NCBI GenBank assembly: GCA_021647765.1 | Contig: JAKIUD010000004.1 | Coordinates: forward strand, 28,287 to 92,286 | Source: Desulfuromusa sp. | Lineage (GTDB): Bacteria; Desulfobacterota; Desulfuromonadia; Desulfuromonadales; Geopsychrobacteraceae | DNA length: 64,000 nucleotides | Reading direction: 5' to 3' | Shown here: positions 8,423-16,688 of the stretch, one piece after another | Layout: each line of letters starts with the position of its first letter | How positions within the stretch are numbered: the first letter of the stretch is position 1 | Made by a program: the position numbers and the translations under genes | The notes under the pieces: generated by a model | Told to the model about the DNA's origin: nothing | Databases searched by the model: none | The model's input: only the letters and a program-made list of their open reading frames with translations

Positions 8423-11007
8423 AACCCGAGCACCTGGTAGATTTTATCCATATCCAGAGAAGAACGAACCTGATCGGCCAAACGGTTGAGAGCGGGTTCC
8501 AGATCGTAGGGGGATTGTACTTTGCCGATCACTTGCCACCCTTTCCGTTGCCGCAGACGGTCAAGAAACCAGCGGCGGAAGCCATCCGCATCAAATACGC
8601 CATGCAAATAGGTTCCCCAAATATGTTCTTTCTCCGCCAAACAACTGCCGATGACCGCACCATCTTCGCGAAAAAGCAGAGGCTTAAGGTTGTTCCCGGC
8701 ACTGGTTCCATGGTGAATTTCGTAGCCATGAAGGTGCTCGCTTGATGGCAGATGGGTCGCCTGACAACGACTCATCGTCTTATCCGGCTGTAAAACTGTA
8801 TCCATCGGCAGTAAGTCCAATCCCTGACAGGTTATCCCGGAAGATTCAACCCCGTGGGGGTCGGCAATTTTTTTACCGAGTAATTGATAGCCACCACAGA
8901 TACCAACAACCTCCGTTCCTCCTGCCTCTGCCAATTGGCGAACCGCATCGGCCAGCCCCGATTTGAGCAGATAATCGAGATCACTTATCACGTTCTTTGT
9001 CCCCGGTAGGATAAGCGCATCTGGCTGTCCCAGGTCGGCCACCTGACAGACCCGTCGCACATGGACATCGGCTTCGATCCGCAGGGCATCAACATCGGTA
9101 AAGTTGGAGATATGCGGCAGATCGATCAGGGCAATATCAAGAATATCACCCTCTTTTTTGTCCCCATCGAGCAGCCCGTCTTTGAAATCGACCGAGTCTT
9201 CCTCTGGCAGCCCGAGATTCTGCAGATAGGGAACCGTGCCAAAAAAAGGTTTTCCCGTATGGAGGGTGGTTAAATCCAGAGCATCGCCAAGGAGGATTTT
9301 GTCGCCACGAAACCGATTGATTACAAAACCGCTGACCAGTTGTCGCTCCCATTCGGTGAGGAGTTCCATCGTACCAACGAAGGAAGCAAACACCCCGCCC
9401 CGGTCAATATCTCCAACCAGCAGAACTTTGGCGTCGGCATAACGTGCCATGTTCATATTGACAATGTCGCGTGATTTAAGATTGATCTCTGCCGGGCTGC
9501 CTGCTCCTTCCAGCACCATGACCTGATGCTCACTGGCAAGGCTGTCGTAGCATTGTTGTACTTGGGTGAAAATCCCTGCCCGGCGTTCGGCATAGTCACG
9601 GAAATGCATGGTTTCCAGTACTTTGCCGCAAGCAATCACCTGCGATCCGGTGACGCTGCTCGGTTTGAGCAACACAGGATTCATCCGCACATCAGCATCC
9701 AGGCGACAGGCTTGTGCCTGGAGGATCTGTGCTCGACCCATTTCTCCACCCTGATAAGTGACCCCCGAGTTGAGTGACATGTTCTGCGCTTTGAATGGTG
9801 CAACCGACACCCCATCCTGATGGAGAATCCGGCACAGTGCTGCGGTGAGGATACTCTTTCCGGCGTTGGAACCGGTTCCCTGAAACATTATCGCTGGAGT
9901 TTTACGTCCTTTTTTCTTTGGCACTACTGCGTTAAGACATCGATTGAGTTCGACACAGAGGCTTTGCTGTTCCTCGGCAGTTCGCACAGCAACCCGAAAA
10001 TAGCGATCGTCGAGCCCGTGGAAATTATTACAGTTACGAATCACAATCCCTTTTTTCAGTAACTTGTCTGCCAGGGTTGTCGCATCAATCGCAGGATGGT
10101 CGATTCGGATCAGGAGGAAATTGGCATCGCCGGAGAATGGATGTAGCCCGCGGATCGCCTTGAGTTGGGCAAACAGGTCGAGTCGTTGCTGCCGCACATA
10201 ATCACGAGTCTGATGGAGGAAATCGCTGTCGTGTAAAGCGCGGATACCCACCGCTTGCGCAATCGTATTCACCGACCAATCGGGACGTAAATGACGCATG
10301 GCGGCAATCACTTGTTGATCTGCCAGGACATAGCCTAAACGTAGCCCTGGAATTGCCCATGATTTGGTCATCGATTGGACGATGATCAGGTTGGCAGGTC
10401 GCTGCCAGCGGAGAGAATTCTCCGGGTCGGTAAAATCGATAAAAGATTCATCGATAATGAAATAATTCTGCGGACGTTTCAGGATGAGTCCCCGTAACAA
10501 TTGAGCATCACCCAACTGACCGGTGGGGTTGTTTGGGTGGCCAATAATCACCAGATGATCATCGGTCAGCATTGACGACAGCTGAGCAATATTGAGTTGA
10601 AACTCGTTTTTGGCCAACAAAGGTAAGGTATCAACTTGCAAACCAGCGACTTCCGCGATGGAGATGTAATCCCCGTAACTTGGAACCGGAATCAGGAGAC
10701 GATTCTGTCCCAGAACCTGTGGTAGCAGATAGAGCAGTTCACTCGCGCCGTTTCCAACCATCACCTGATCAGGTTCAGTCTGGTGATGTGCGGCAAGTGC
10801 TGCGAGCAGTTCCCCTGCCTCGGGATCTGGATAGTGTGCCAGATGACTGACCTGAGTGCTAATCAATGGGCGTAACCAAGGTGGAAAACCAAGAGGATTG
10901 ATGCTGGCAGAAAAATCGAGCAGTTCCCCTTGCGGTAAACCACTCATTTCACTGGCTCGACGTAGATTACCGCCATGCCTCTGTCCTGGATTCATTACAT
11001 TATTCAT
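8419..11007 (-). CDS. fusion of threonine-phosphate decarboxylase CobD (CobC-like) and cobyric acid synthase CobQ/CbiP
   Basis: This is one 862-residue frame. Residues 1-360 are a PLP-dependent fold-type I decarboxylase of the CobD/CobC family: DFSASINPLGFP, MVGNGASELLYLLP, HPNNPTG and the lysine motif SMTKSWAIPGLRLGY with Lys215. It would make aminopropanol phosphate from threonine phosphate. A short basic linker leads at Met374 to a complete cobyric acid synthase of about 489 residues: MFQGTGSNAGKSIL, PFKAQNMSLNSG, NMNMARYADAKVLLVGDIDR, and a class I amidotransferase with GICGGYQLLG and GTYLHGVFD. The ATG at 11007 overlaps the cobS stop (TAATG). Both activities act on adjacent steps with CbiB. 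Each half alone would be standard; the covalent fusion is the unusual part. Confidence 0.93.
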   Translation of the reverse strand: MNNVMNPGQRHGGNLRRASEMSGLPQGELLDFSASINPLGFPPWLRPLISTQVSHLAHYPDPEAGELLAALAAHHQTEPDQVMVGNGASELLYLLPQVLGQNRLLIPVPSYGDYISIAEVAGLQVDTLPLLAKNEFQLNIAQLSSMLTDDHLVIIGHPNNPTGQLGDAQLLRGLILKRPQNYFIIDESFIDFTDPENSLRWQRPANLIIVQSMTKSWAIPGLRLGYVLADQQVIAAMRHLRPDWSVNTIAQAVGIRALHDSDFLHQTRDYVRQQRLDLFAQLKAIRGLHPFSGDANFLLIRIDHPAIDATTLADKLLKKGIVIRNCNNFHGLDDRYFRVAVRTAEEQQSLCVELNRCLNAVVPKKKGRKTPAIMFQGTGSNAGKSILTAALCRILHQDGVSVAPFKAQNMSLNSGVTYQGGEMGRAQILQAQACRLDADVRMNPVLLKPSSVTGSQVIACGKVLETMHFRDYAERRAGIFTQVQQCYDSLASEHQVMVLEGAGSPAEINLKSRDIVNMNMARYADAKVLLVGDIDRGGVFASFVGTMELLTEWERQLVSGFVINRFRGDKILLGDALDLTTLHTGKPFFGTVPYLQNLGLPEEDSVDFKDGLLDGDKKEGDILDIALIDLPHISNFTDVDALRIEADVHVRRVCQVADLGQPDALILPGTKNVISDLDYLLKSGLADAVRQLAEAGGTEVVGICGGYQLLGKKIADPHGVESSGITCQGLDLLPMDTVLQPDKTMSRCQATHLPSSEHLHGYEIHHGTSAGNNLKPLLFREDGAVIGSCLAEKEHIWGTYLHGVFDADGFRRWFLDRLRQRKGWQVIGKVQSPYDLEPALNRLADQVRSSLDMDKIYQVLGL

Positions 11008-11765
11008 TACATTATTCCCTGATAAGCAAGAATAACAACACCGAGTGCCGGTAATAATTCGACCAGTTCACAGGTCGCTCCCAGGGTGTCGCCAGTAAAA
11101 CCACCAATCTTGCGCTGGCTGTAGAGACCCGATAGCCAGCTTCCAAAACAGACGACGGCAGTGACAAGTGATCCCATCATCCAACCCAAAAGGAAAAAAG
11201 AAGGAATTGACAATATGGCTAATGCAATAAACAAACGCACCCAACTGAATTGATTGCTGATAAAAGCCGCCGTCCCTTCGCGTCGCGCGTAAGGGAGCCA
11301 GCTGCTGATCACTGGCAACACACACCGTCCAGCAAGGGGCATCAACAAGATCGCCTGCCAACGCCAGACCAGCGGCAATGAGAGAAGCAGCATCAATTTG
11401 AGTAGCAGAACAATAACAATTGCTGTAACGCCCATGGGTCCCGAACGGCTATCCTTCATGATTTCCAGCATCTGCTCTCGTCCGCGGCTGCTGAAAAAAG
11501 CGTCAGCACTGTCAGCTAATCCATCCAGATGCAATGCGCCAGAAATTGCGATCATTGCCAGTATCAGTAGCACACTGGCAACCTGCATCGGTAACAACCA
11601 GCAGAGGAAAAGATCCAGAACTGCCATCATCAGGCCGATCAGCAATCCTACCAGGGGATACCAATCGGGGCTTTTGCGGAAGCTGGTTTCATCACCGCAC
11701 CACGATTCTGGAATCGGTATAATAGTGAGGAACCGTAAGGCTGAAAAGAAGGGTTTTAAATCCAT
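11007..11765 (-). CDS. cobS: adenosylcobinamide-GDP ribazoletransferase (cobalamin synthase) CobS
   Basis: This 252-residue membrane enzyme joins adenosylcobinamide-GDP and alpha-ribazole (phosphate). Family hallmarks are FFSALRFLTIIPIP, PLVGLLIGLMMAV, GALHLDGLADSADAFFSSRGREQMLEIMKDSRSG (the DGLxDxxD metal motif) and GFTGDTLGATCELVE near the C-terminus. Several transmembrane segments are clear. It starts 15 bases after the cobT stop and overlaps the next gene by one base, so it is tightly embedded in the operon. Confidence 0.95.
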   Translation of the reverse strand: MDLKPFFSALRFLTIIPIPESWCGDETSFRKSPDWYPLVGLLIGLMMAVLDLFLCWLLPMQVASVLLILAMIAISGALHLDGLADSADAFFSSRGREQMLEIMKDSRSGPMGVTAIVIVLLLKLMLLLSLPLVWRWQAILLMPLAGRCVLPVISSWLPYARREGTAAFISNQFSWVRLFIALAILSIPSFFLLGWMMGSLVTAVVCFGSWLSGLYSQRKIGGFTGDTLGATCELVELLPALGVVILAYQGIM

Positions 11766-11780
11766 TCTGATATCATCTGA

Positions 11781-12842
11781 CTATTTCGCTTCTGAAACAG
11801 CGGCTTCGCTGAATGTCGCCATCTCAGTTAAAATAGCGACAGCACCTTCAACCAGATTCATGGCGACCGCAGCCCCTGTTCCCTCACCGAGACGGAACTG
11901 CAGATCCAGAAGAGGCTCTTTTCCCAGATCGGCAAGTGCGGCAACCTGTCCTTTTTCGACACTCCGGTGTGCTGCAATCATATATTCCTTGCTTTTAGGA
12001 GCCAGTCGACCCGCAAGCAGTGCTCCAGCGGTTGAGATAAAGCCATCAATAATAATTGGTTTTTTCAGGGCAGCTGCACCCAGAACCAGACCCGCTATGC
12101 CAGCGATTTCAAAACCACCCACTTTACTTATGACATCAATTGGATCAGCAGGGTCTGGATTGTTGCGGCTCAGTGCCTTTTCGAGAACATCAATTTTATG
12201 TACCAGCTGCGCATCGTCCAGGCCGGTTCCACGACCGACAACATCCGCTATTGGTAGCTGGCATAAGGTTGCAACAATGGCACTGCTTGGAGAGGTGTTG
12301 CCGATCCCCATGTCACCGGTGCCAAACAGATCGGTGGAGTCCGCCAGCTCCTGCGCTACGCTGATACCTGCTTCGAGGGCTCTGACAGCTTGATCCCGGC
12401 TCATGGCGGGCTTTTCGGCAAAGTTATTGGTTCCGGAAGCAATCTTCCGGTCAAGAATGTTACCCTCAGCTGCAAGGATGGAAAGATCACCGGCAATCCC
12501 CATATCGACAACTTTGACATCGGCACCAGCTTGTCTGGCGAGGACGTTGATTCCTGCGACACCGTTAACAAAGCCACGCACCATCTCTACGGTGACCTCT
12601 TTGGGGAAAAGGCTGATCCCCGCATCGGTAATGCCGTGATCACCCGCCATAACAACAATGGTTTTGCGTTCTACACTGGGACGTATCGAACCACAGATAC
12701 CTGCCAGATCCAGTGCCAGATCCATCAGTCGACCCAACGCCCAGTGGGGCATGATTAATTGATCCAGACGCTCTTTTGCCTGTGCACGAACAGTTTCATT
12801 CTGTCCAGCAATAGAATTAATGGTTTTGTTCAGTAAATTCAT
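11781..12842 (-). CDS. cobT: nicotinate-nucleotide-dimethylbenzimidazole phosphoribosyltransferase CobT
   Basis: This enzyme activates the lower base by making alpha-ribazole phosphate from nicotinate mononucleotide. The start is the ATG at 12842, which overlaps the cobU stop as ATGA; a longer frame would run 34 residues back inside cobU. The resulting length of 353 is typical. Diagnostic blocks are VVMAGDHGITDAGISLFP, GIGNTSPSSAIV, GGFEIAGIAGL, DGFISTAGALLA and the catalytic-glutamate motif GEGTGA (Glu320). It sits between cobU and cobS, so it is co-controlled by the upstream cobalamin riboswitch. Confidence 0.96.
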   Translation of the reverse strand: MNLLNKTINSIAGQNETVRAQAKERLDQLIMPHWALGRLMDLALDLAGICGSIRPSVERKTIVVMAGDHGITDAGISLFPKEVTVEMVRGFVNGVAGINVLARQAGADVKVVDMGIAGDLSILAAEGNILDRKIASGTNNFAEKPAMSRDQAVRALEAGISVAQELADSTDLFGTGDMGIGNTSPSSAIVATLCQLPIADVVGRGTGLDDAQLVHKIDVLEKALSRNNPDPADPIDVISKVGGFEIAGIAGLVLGAAALKKPIIIDGFISTAGALLAGRLAPKSKEYMIAAHRSVEKGQVAALADLGKEPLLDLQFRLGEGTGAAVAMNLVEGAVAILTEMATFSEAAVSEAK

Positions 12843-13393
12843 ACAAATTGTTCTCCCTGTTTTAAGGTTAGTGGAATGCCCGAGATCATAAAGATAGCCT
12901 CGTCGGACAGTTTTGCTATGGTCTGGTTGCAACGTCCAAGACAATCCCGGTAACGCCTGGACACCGAATCCGCAGGCACCAATCCCATCCCCAGTTCATT
13001 GGTTACAAAAATAACGGTCTGATTCGTTTTTCGACAGCTATTAACCAGCTCTATACATTGTTTGCTGATCATCTGTTCGGTCAAAGTTTTCCCCTTTTGT
13101 TCCGCTTCGTAGAGGAGATTGTTAATCCATAAAGTCAGACAATCGATGAGGAGCACGTCAAAATGACTCGCTTGTTCAATTGCTGCGATCAAGTCGAATG
13201 GTGCTTCAATTGTTTCCCATTCCTGATTTTTTCGTTGCTGTTGGTGGAGTACAATACGCTCCTCCATCTCTTCATCAATCCGTGGACAGGTTGCCAGGTA
13301 AGCGCGTTTGCCGGGAAAGCTTTCTGCAAGCTTCTGAGCATAATTACTCTTGCCGCTACGACATCCGCCGCTGATATAGGTCAAACGAGCCAT
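12839..13393 (-). CDS. cobU: adenosylcobinamide kinase / guanylyltransferase CobU (CobP)
   Basis: This 184-residue bifunctional enzyme phosphorylates adenosylcobinamide and transfers GMP to it. The P-loop is GGCRSGKS at residues 9-16. Further marks are YLATCPRIDEEMEERI, LLIDCLTLWINNLL and VTNELGMGLVPADSVSRRYRDCLGRCNQ. An AAGGAG-like site (TTGGAGAAACT) precedes the ATG at 13393. It is the first gene after the riboswitch terminator and overlaps cobT by four bases. Confidence 0.96.
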   Translation of the reverse strand: MARLTYISGGCRSGKSNYAQKLAESFPGKRAYLATCPRIDEEMEERIVLHQQQRKNQEWETIEAPFDLIAAIEQASHFDVLLIDCLTLWINNLLYEAEQKGKTLTEQMISKQCIELVNSCRKTNQTVIFVTNELGMGLVPADSVSRRYRDCLGRCNQTIAKLSDEAIFMISGIPLTLKQGEQFV

Positions 13394-13402
13394 AGTTTCT
13401 CC

Positions 13403-13440
13403 AAAAAAAATCCCGGAACCTGTTTGTTCAGGCTCCGGGA
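13403..13440 (-). terminator. riboswitch-controlled terminator before cobU
   Basis: On the minus strand arms TCCCGGAGCCTG and its near-complement CAGGTTCCGGGA enclose a short A-rich loop and are followed by eight T. It ends only ten bases before the cobU start and fits as the expression platform of the cobalamin riboswitch. Confidence 0.85.
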
Positions 13441-13459
13441 TACCGTTTTTATCCGTTGG

Positions 13460-13618
13460 ATTTATCTGCCAGGATCCTCACTCCACGAAGCTCAGGCAGT
13501 CGTACTCAGGAAAAGAAAGTATCTGGCTTCCGGTAAAATCGATTTCTCCGGTTACAGTGGCGGGTCCGCGACGGATTTTCACCGTCTTCCTTTTTCTTCA
13601 TGTTTGTATCGGGTTGAT
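13460..13618 (-). promoter_or_regulatory. cobalamin riboswitch upstream of cobU operon
   Basis: Minus-strand reading gives GGAAGACGGTGAAAATCCGT, then GCGGACCCGCCACTGTAACC (the near-invariant B12 box with GCCACTG), then GGAAGCCAGATAC. These are canonical cobalamin-riboswitch elements in the correct order, followed by a strong terminator and cobU. It should repress late B12 assembly when the coenzyme is abundant. The stretch 13619-13761 to its right carries no clear feature except the ribosome site of the next gene. Confidence 0.96.
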
Positions 13619-13761
13619 TAGAATGTAAAAAGCTCTCTTCTGCAAGAAAAAATTTGGATAAAAATATTTTTTACGGGCAGGTATTTTGTCATCACTTGAA
13701 ATTGTGTTACTTTGTTTTTTCAAAAACTGCGGGATAAGGCAGAAAACAGAAAGGGGCAGGG

Positions 13762-15093
13762 ATGATTTTTGAAAAAATAGGGCTGCAGGTGCCGAAAATT
13801 CTGTTACCGAAAAAAGGGACAGATATGCAGCGTTGGTCGGTGATTGCCTGCGATCAGTATACCTCTGATCCAGACTACTGGCAGCGGTTGGAACAGCGGA
13901 CGGCAGGAACTATTTCAACCTTGAATCTGGTTTTCCCCGAAGTTTTTCTCGATGCTGCAGATACCGAACAGCGAATTGCATCTATCAACCAGGCCATGGA
14001 AGCTTACTTGGCTGATGGTAGTTTAGAAGAACTTTCCCCCGGATTTGTTCTGGTTGATCGTAAAACTGCAGCGGTTGAGTCACGCAAAGGGTTGATTGTG
14101 GCACTCGATCTGGAACATTACGATTACGCCAAAGGGGCGCAAAGTCTGATTCGGTCAACCGAAGGAACCATCCTTGATCGATTACCGCCACGGATCAAAG
14201 TCCGTCAGAATGCGCCGATTGAACTGCCGCATATCATGGTGTTGATCGATGATCGACAGCAAACGGTTATTGAACCACTGTTCAATGAGGATCTGGAAAC
14301 AGTCTACGATTTTGAACTTTTGGAAAACGGTGGACATCTCAAAGGATATCGCATTGATCAACCAGAGCTGATCACCCAAATCACGACAGCACTGGAAAAA
14401 ATGGCTGACCCTGCCGCTTATCGTGCAAAGTACAAAGTTGATGGTGAAGTGATGCTCTATGCGATGGGGGATGGTAATCACTCCTTTGCCACGGCAAAAG
14501 CGATCTGGACGCAACTGAAAGAAGAGGCTGAGGATCCTGCTGCGGTGATGAATCACCCCGCCCGCTTTGCTCTGGTCGAACTGGTCAATGTTCACGATCC
14601 TGGACTGGAGTTCGAGGCGATCCACCGGGTCTTGTTTAATGTGAATTGTGTCCATCTTCGACAACGGATGGAGGCCTTTTTTGCAGCACGCAACACGCCC
14701 ATGAGTTTTGCTTTTTGTACTGACCTTGCTGATGCCGAAGCGGCTGCGGAGAGCAAGGAGGCTGCCCACGCTTTTCCGATTGTTCTGGGCGGTCGGTTCG
14801 GAGTCTGTACGGTTGAAAACCCGGAATATAACTTGGCGGTCGCAACATTGCAGGCGTTTCTCGATCATTACCTGCAGGAAAATCCAACGGTACGCATCGA
14901 TTATATCCATGGCAAGAAAGCGGTGACCAACCTTGGTAGCGAAATGGGTCGTGTGGGTTTGTACTTGCCCGCTATTTCCAAGTACGACTTGTTTAAAACG
15001 ATTGTGCTGGATGGGGCGTTGCCGCGTAAGACTTTTTCACTAGGTGAAGCGGATGAAAAACGTTTTTATCTGGAGTGCCGCAAGATTTGCTAG
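13762..15093 (+). CDS. DUF1015 family protein of unknown function
   Basis: This 443-residue soluble protein matches the DUF1015 family as I know it: an N-terminal VPKILLPKKGTDMQRWSVIA block followed by CDQYTSDPDYW, then the family signature GDGNHSFATAKAIW in the middle, and GKKAVTNLGSE toward the C-terminus. Function is not established. The GDGNH motif suggests a catalytic or metal site, which is inference. A GGGGCAGGG ribosome site precedes the ATG at 13762. The next gene begins 20 bases later on the same strand, so the pair is probably one transcript. No signal peptide or membrane segment is visible. Confidence 0.85.
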   Translation: MIFEKIGLQVPKILLPKKGTDMQRWSVIACDQYTSDPDYWQRLEQRTAGTISTLNLVFPEVFLDAADTEQRIASINQAMEAYLADGSLEELSPGFVLVDRKTAAVESRKGLIVALDLEHYDYAKGAQSLIRSTEGTILDRLPPRIKVRQNAPIELPHIMVLIDDRQQTVIEPLFNEDLETVYDFELLENGGHLKGYRIDQPELITQITTALEKMADPAAYRAKYKVDGEVMLYAMGDGNHSFATAKAIWTQLKEEAEDPAAVMNHPARFALVELVNVHDPGLEFEAIHRVLFNVNCVHLRQRMEAFFAARNTPMSFAFCTDLADAEAAAESKEAAHAFPIVLGGRFGVCTVENPEYNLAVATLQAFLDHYLQENPTVRIDYIHGKKAVTNLGSEMGRVGLYLPAISKYDLFKTIVLDGALPRKTFSLGEADEKRFYLECRKIC

Positions 15094-15113
15094 CAGATTT
15101 TGGAGTTCATTGA

Positions 15114-16613
15114 TTGAATACGCGATATTACCAACCAATTCCCTGTGGAGCCAATCTGCCATTGGATAATCCCCATGCGTTTTCTGTCTCTATGCCGACC
15201 TATCAGGATGTGGTTGATTACGAAGAGGAGGCTAACGGTATCTTTGACCGGGTTAAAAATGCCTACCCCCGTATTTTGTTTCATCCCTATGTAAAGGAAG
15301 CGGCGCAGTTCATCAGGACGAAAAAGGATCTTGATGCCAATGGAACCTGCTACATTCTTCCATCACTGAAATCTGCAAATCATGTTGCGGAGTTGTCAGA
15401 AACATCTCCAGAAATCTATGCGTATGATGAGTATGCCATTGCATACTTTCCCGTGGATACAACCGATACCCCTGCTGACTACTACGCTTTTATGAAACAC
15501 TGCGGGTATATGATCTACTCCCGTGAAGCGGAAGATTTTCTCCGTTCTCACGACATTGAACTTCCCGAGTGGATTGAAGATTATAATAACACCAATCCGG
15601 AGGAGAAGATTCTCACTATCCTCCAGCAGGGTTACGGCAAGTCAAGAATTACCCTCTGCGGATCGGGGATGAACGCAATCTATGCAGCATATGCGGCAAT
15701 TAAAGAGTCCGTTTCTGCAGAACGGGACATTTTTGTTCAGTATGGTTGGATCTATATTGACTCGATTCATATTCTCAGGAAGTGCAGCAATGAGTTTCAT
15801 CAGATTGGGCGTGTTACCGATTTTGAAGAGCTTAAGACTTTTCTTGAGAAAAACGGCAAGCGTGTTGCCGGTGTAATTACTGAGACGGTGTCCAATCCTC
15901 TTCTCCAGTCACCGGATCTTCCCGCTCTTGCAGGATTGTCACGACAGTACGGATTTACGGTCATTCTTGATAATACTTTTGCCACCCCGTGGAACGTTGA
16001 TGTAACTCCTTATGCCGATATCATTATTGAGAGCCTCACCAAGTTCGCATCGGGAAAAGGTGATTGCATGGGGGGTGCTATCATCATTCCAGAACAGTCA
16101 GAGCTTTCGGAAGCAACTGAAAAGACATTGCAAAAGTATGTGATTCCTCTTAAAGGAAGAGAGCTGCAGCGTCTTGGTTGTACCATCAGCGGATACCATG
16201 AACGGGTCAAACAGGCAAACCACAATGCTGCAATCCTTGTTGATTTTCTGGTACACCATCCCCAAGTAAAAGTTGTTCACCACGTCTATTCGGCTGCAAC
16301 CTGCAAAAGTTACTGCAAGATCGCAAAAGACGACAGCTGTTATGGCGGTGTTATTTCATTCGTTGTTGATGGTGATTTTCAGACTTTCTACGATAATCTG
16401 ACTCTCCCCAAGGGCCCCAGTCTTGGATGTGATTTCCCGCTGGCCATGTGCTACACCCTGCTGGCTCACTGGGATCTGGTGAATGAACCGGAACAGAAAA
16501 CCCTCAATGAAATGGGGCTTTCCCCATGGCTGATCCGTCTCTCTGTGGGGGAAGACTCACCACAGCTTATAATTGAAGCTATGGAGAAAGCATTTAAAAC
16601 TCTTCGATCGTGA
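15114..16613 (+). CDS. Cys/Met metabolism PLP-dependent enzyme (cystathionine gamma-synthase family), long form
   Basis: The C-terminal 370 residues match the trans-sulfuration PLP family: CGSGMNAIYAAYAAI (phosphate-binding turn), VITETVSNPLLQSPDL, VILDNTFATPW and the lysine motif ESLTKFASGKGDCMGG with Lys310. At 499 residues it is about 100 longer than usual; the extra N-terminus contains VSMPTYQDVVDYEEE and an EYAIAYFPVD segment that I cannot assign. The start is TTG at 15114 with GGAG eight bases upstream. Substrate is unknown; a gamma-synthase, a lyase or an atypical amino-acid enzyme are all possible. It is in tandem with the DUF1015 gene, and a hairpin at 16622-16647 follows. Confidence 0.8.
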   Translation: MNTRYYQPIPCGANLPLDNPHAFSVSMPTYQDVVDYEEEANGIFDRVKNAYPRILFHPYVKEAAQFIRTKKDLDANGTCYILPSLKSANHVAELSETSPEIYAYDEYAIAYFPVDTTDTPADYYAFMKHCGYMIYSREAEDFLRSHDIELPEWIEDYNNTNPEEKILTILQQGYGKSRITLCGSGMNAIYAAYAAIKESVSAERDIFVQYGWIYIDSIHILRKCSNEFHQIGRVTDFEELKTFLEKNGKRVAGVITETVSNPLLQSPDLPALAGLSRQYGFTVILDNTFATPWNVDVTPYADIIIESLTKFASGKGDCMGGAIIIPEQSELSEATEKTLQKYVIPLKGRELQRLGCTISGYHERVKQANHNAAILVDFLVHHPQVKVVHHVYSAATCKSYCKIAKDDSCYGGVISFVVDGDFQTFYDNLTLPKGPSLGCDFPLAMCYTLLAHWDLVNEPEQKTLNEMGLSPWLIRLSVGEDSPQLIIEAMEKAFKTLRS

Positions 16614-16621
16614 TAACAAAA

Positions 16622-16647
16622 CGGGCTGAGCCGTATAGCTCAACCCA
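16622..16647. terminator. bidirectional hairpin between convergent genes
   Basis: GGGCTGAGC (16623-16631) pairs with GCTCAACCC (16638-16646), with one wobble and a six-base loop. It is followed by ATTTG on the plus strand and by GTTTTG on the minus strand. It lies between the convergent PLP-enzyme gene and uraA and could end both transcripts. Confidence 0.5.
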
Positions 16648-16688
16648 TTTGTAGATTTAATTTCTTTAGACGTCTTTTCTGGTAAAAC

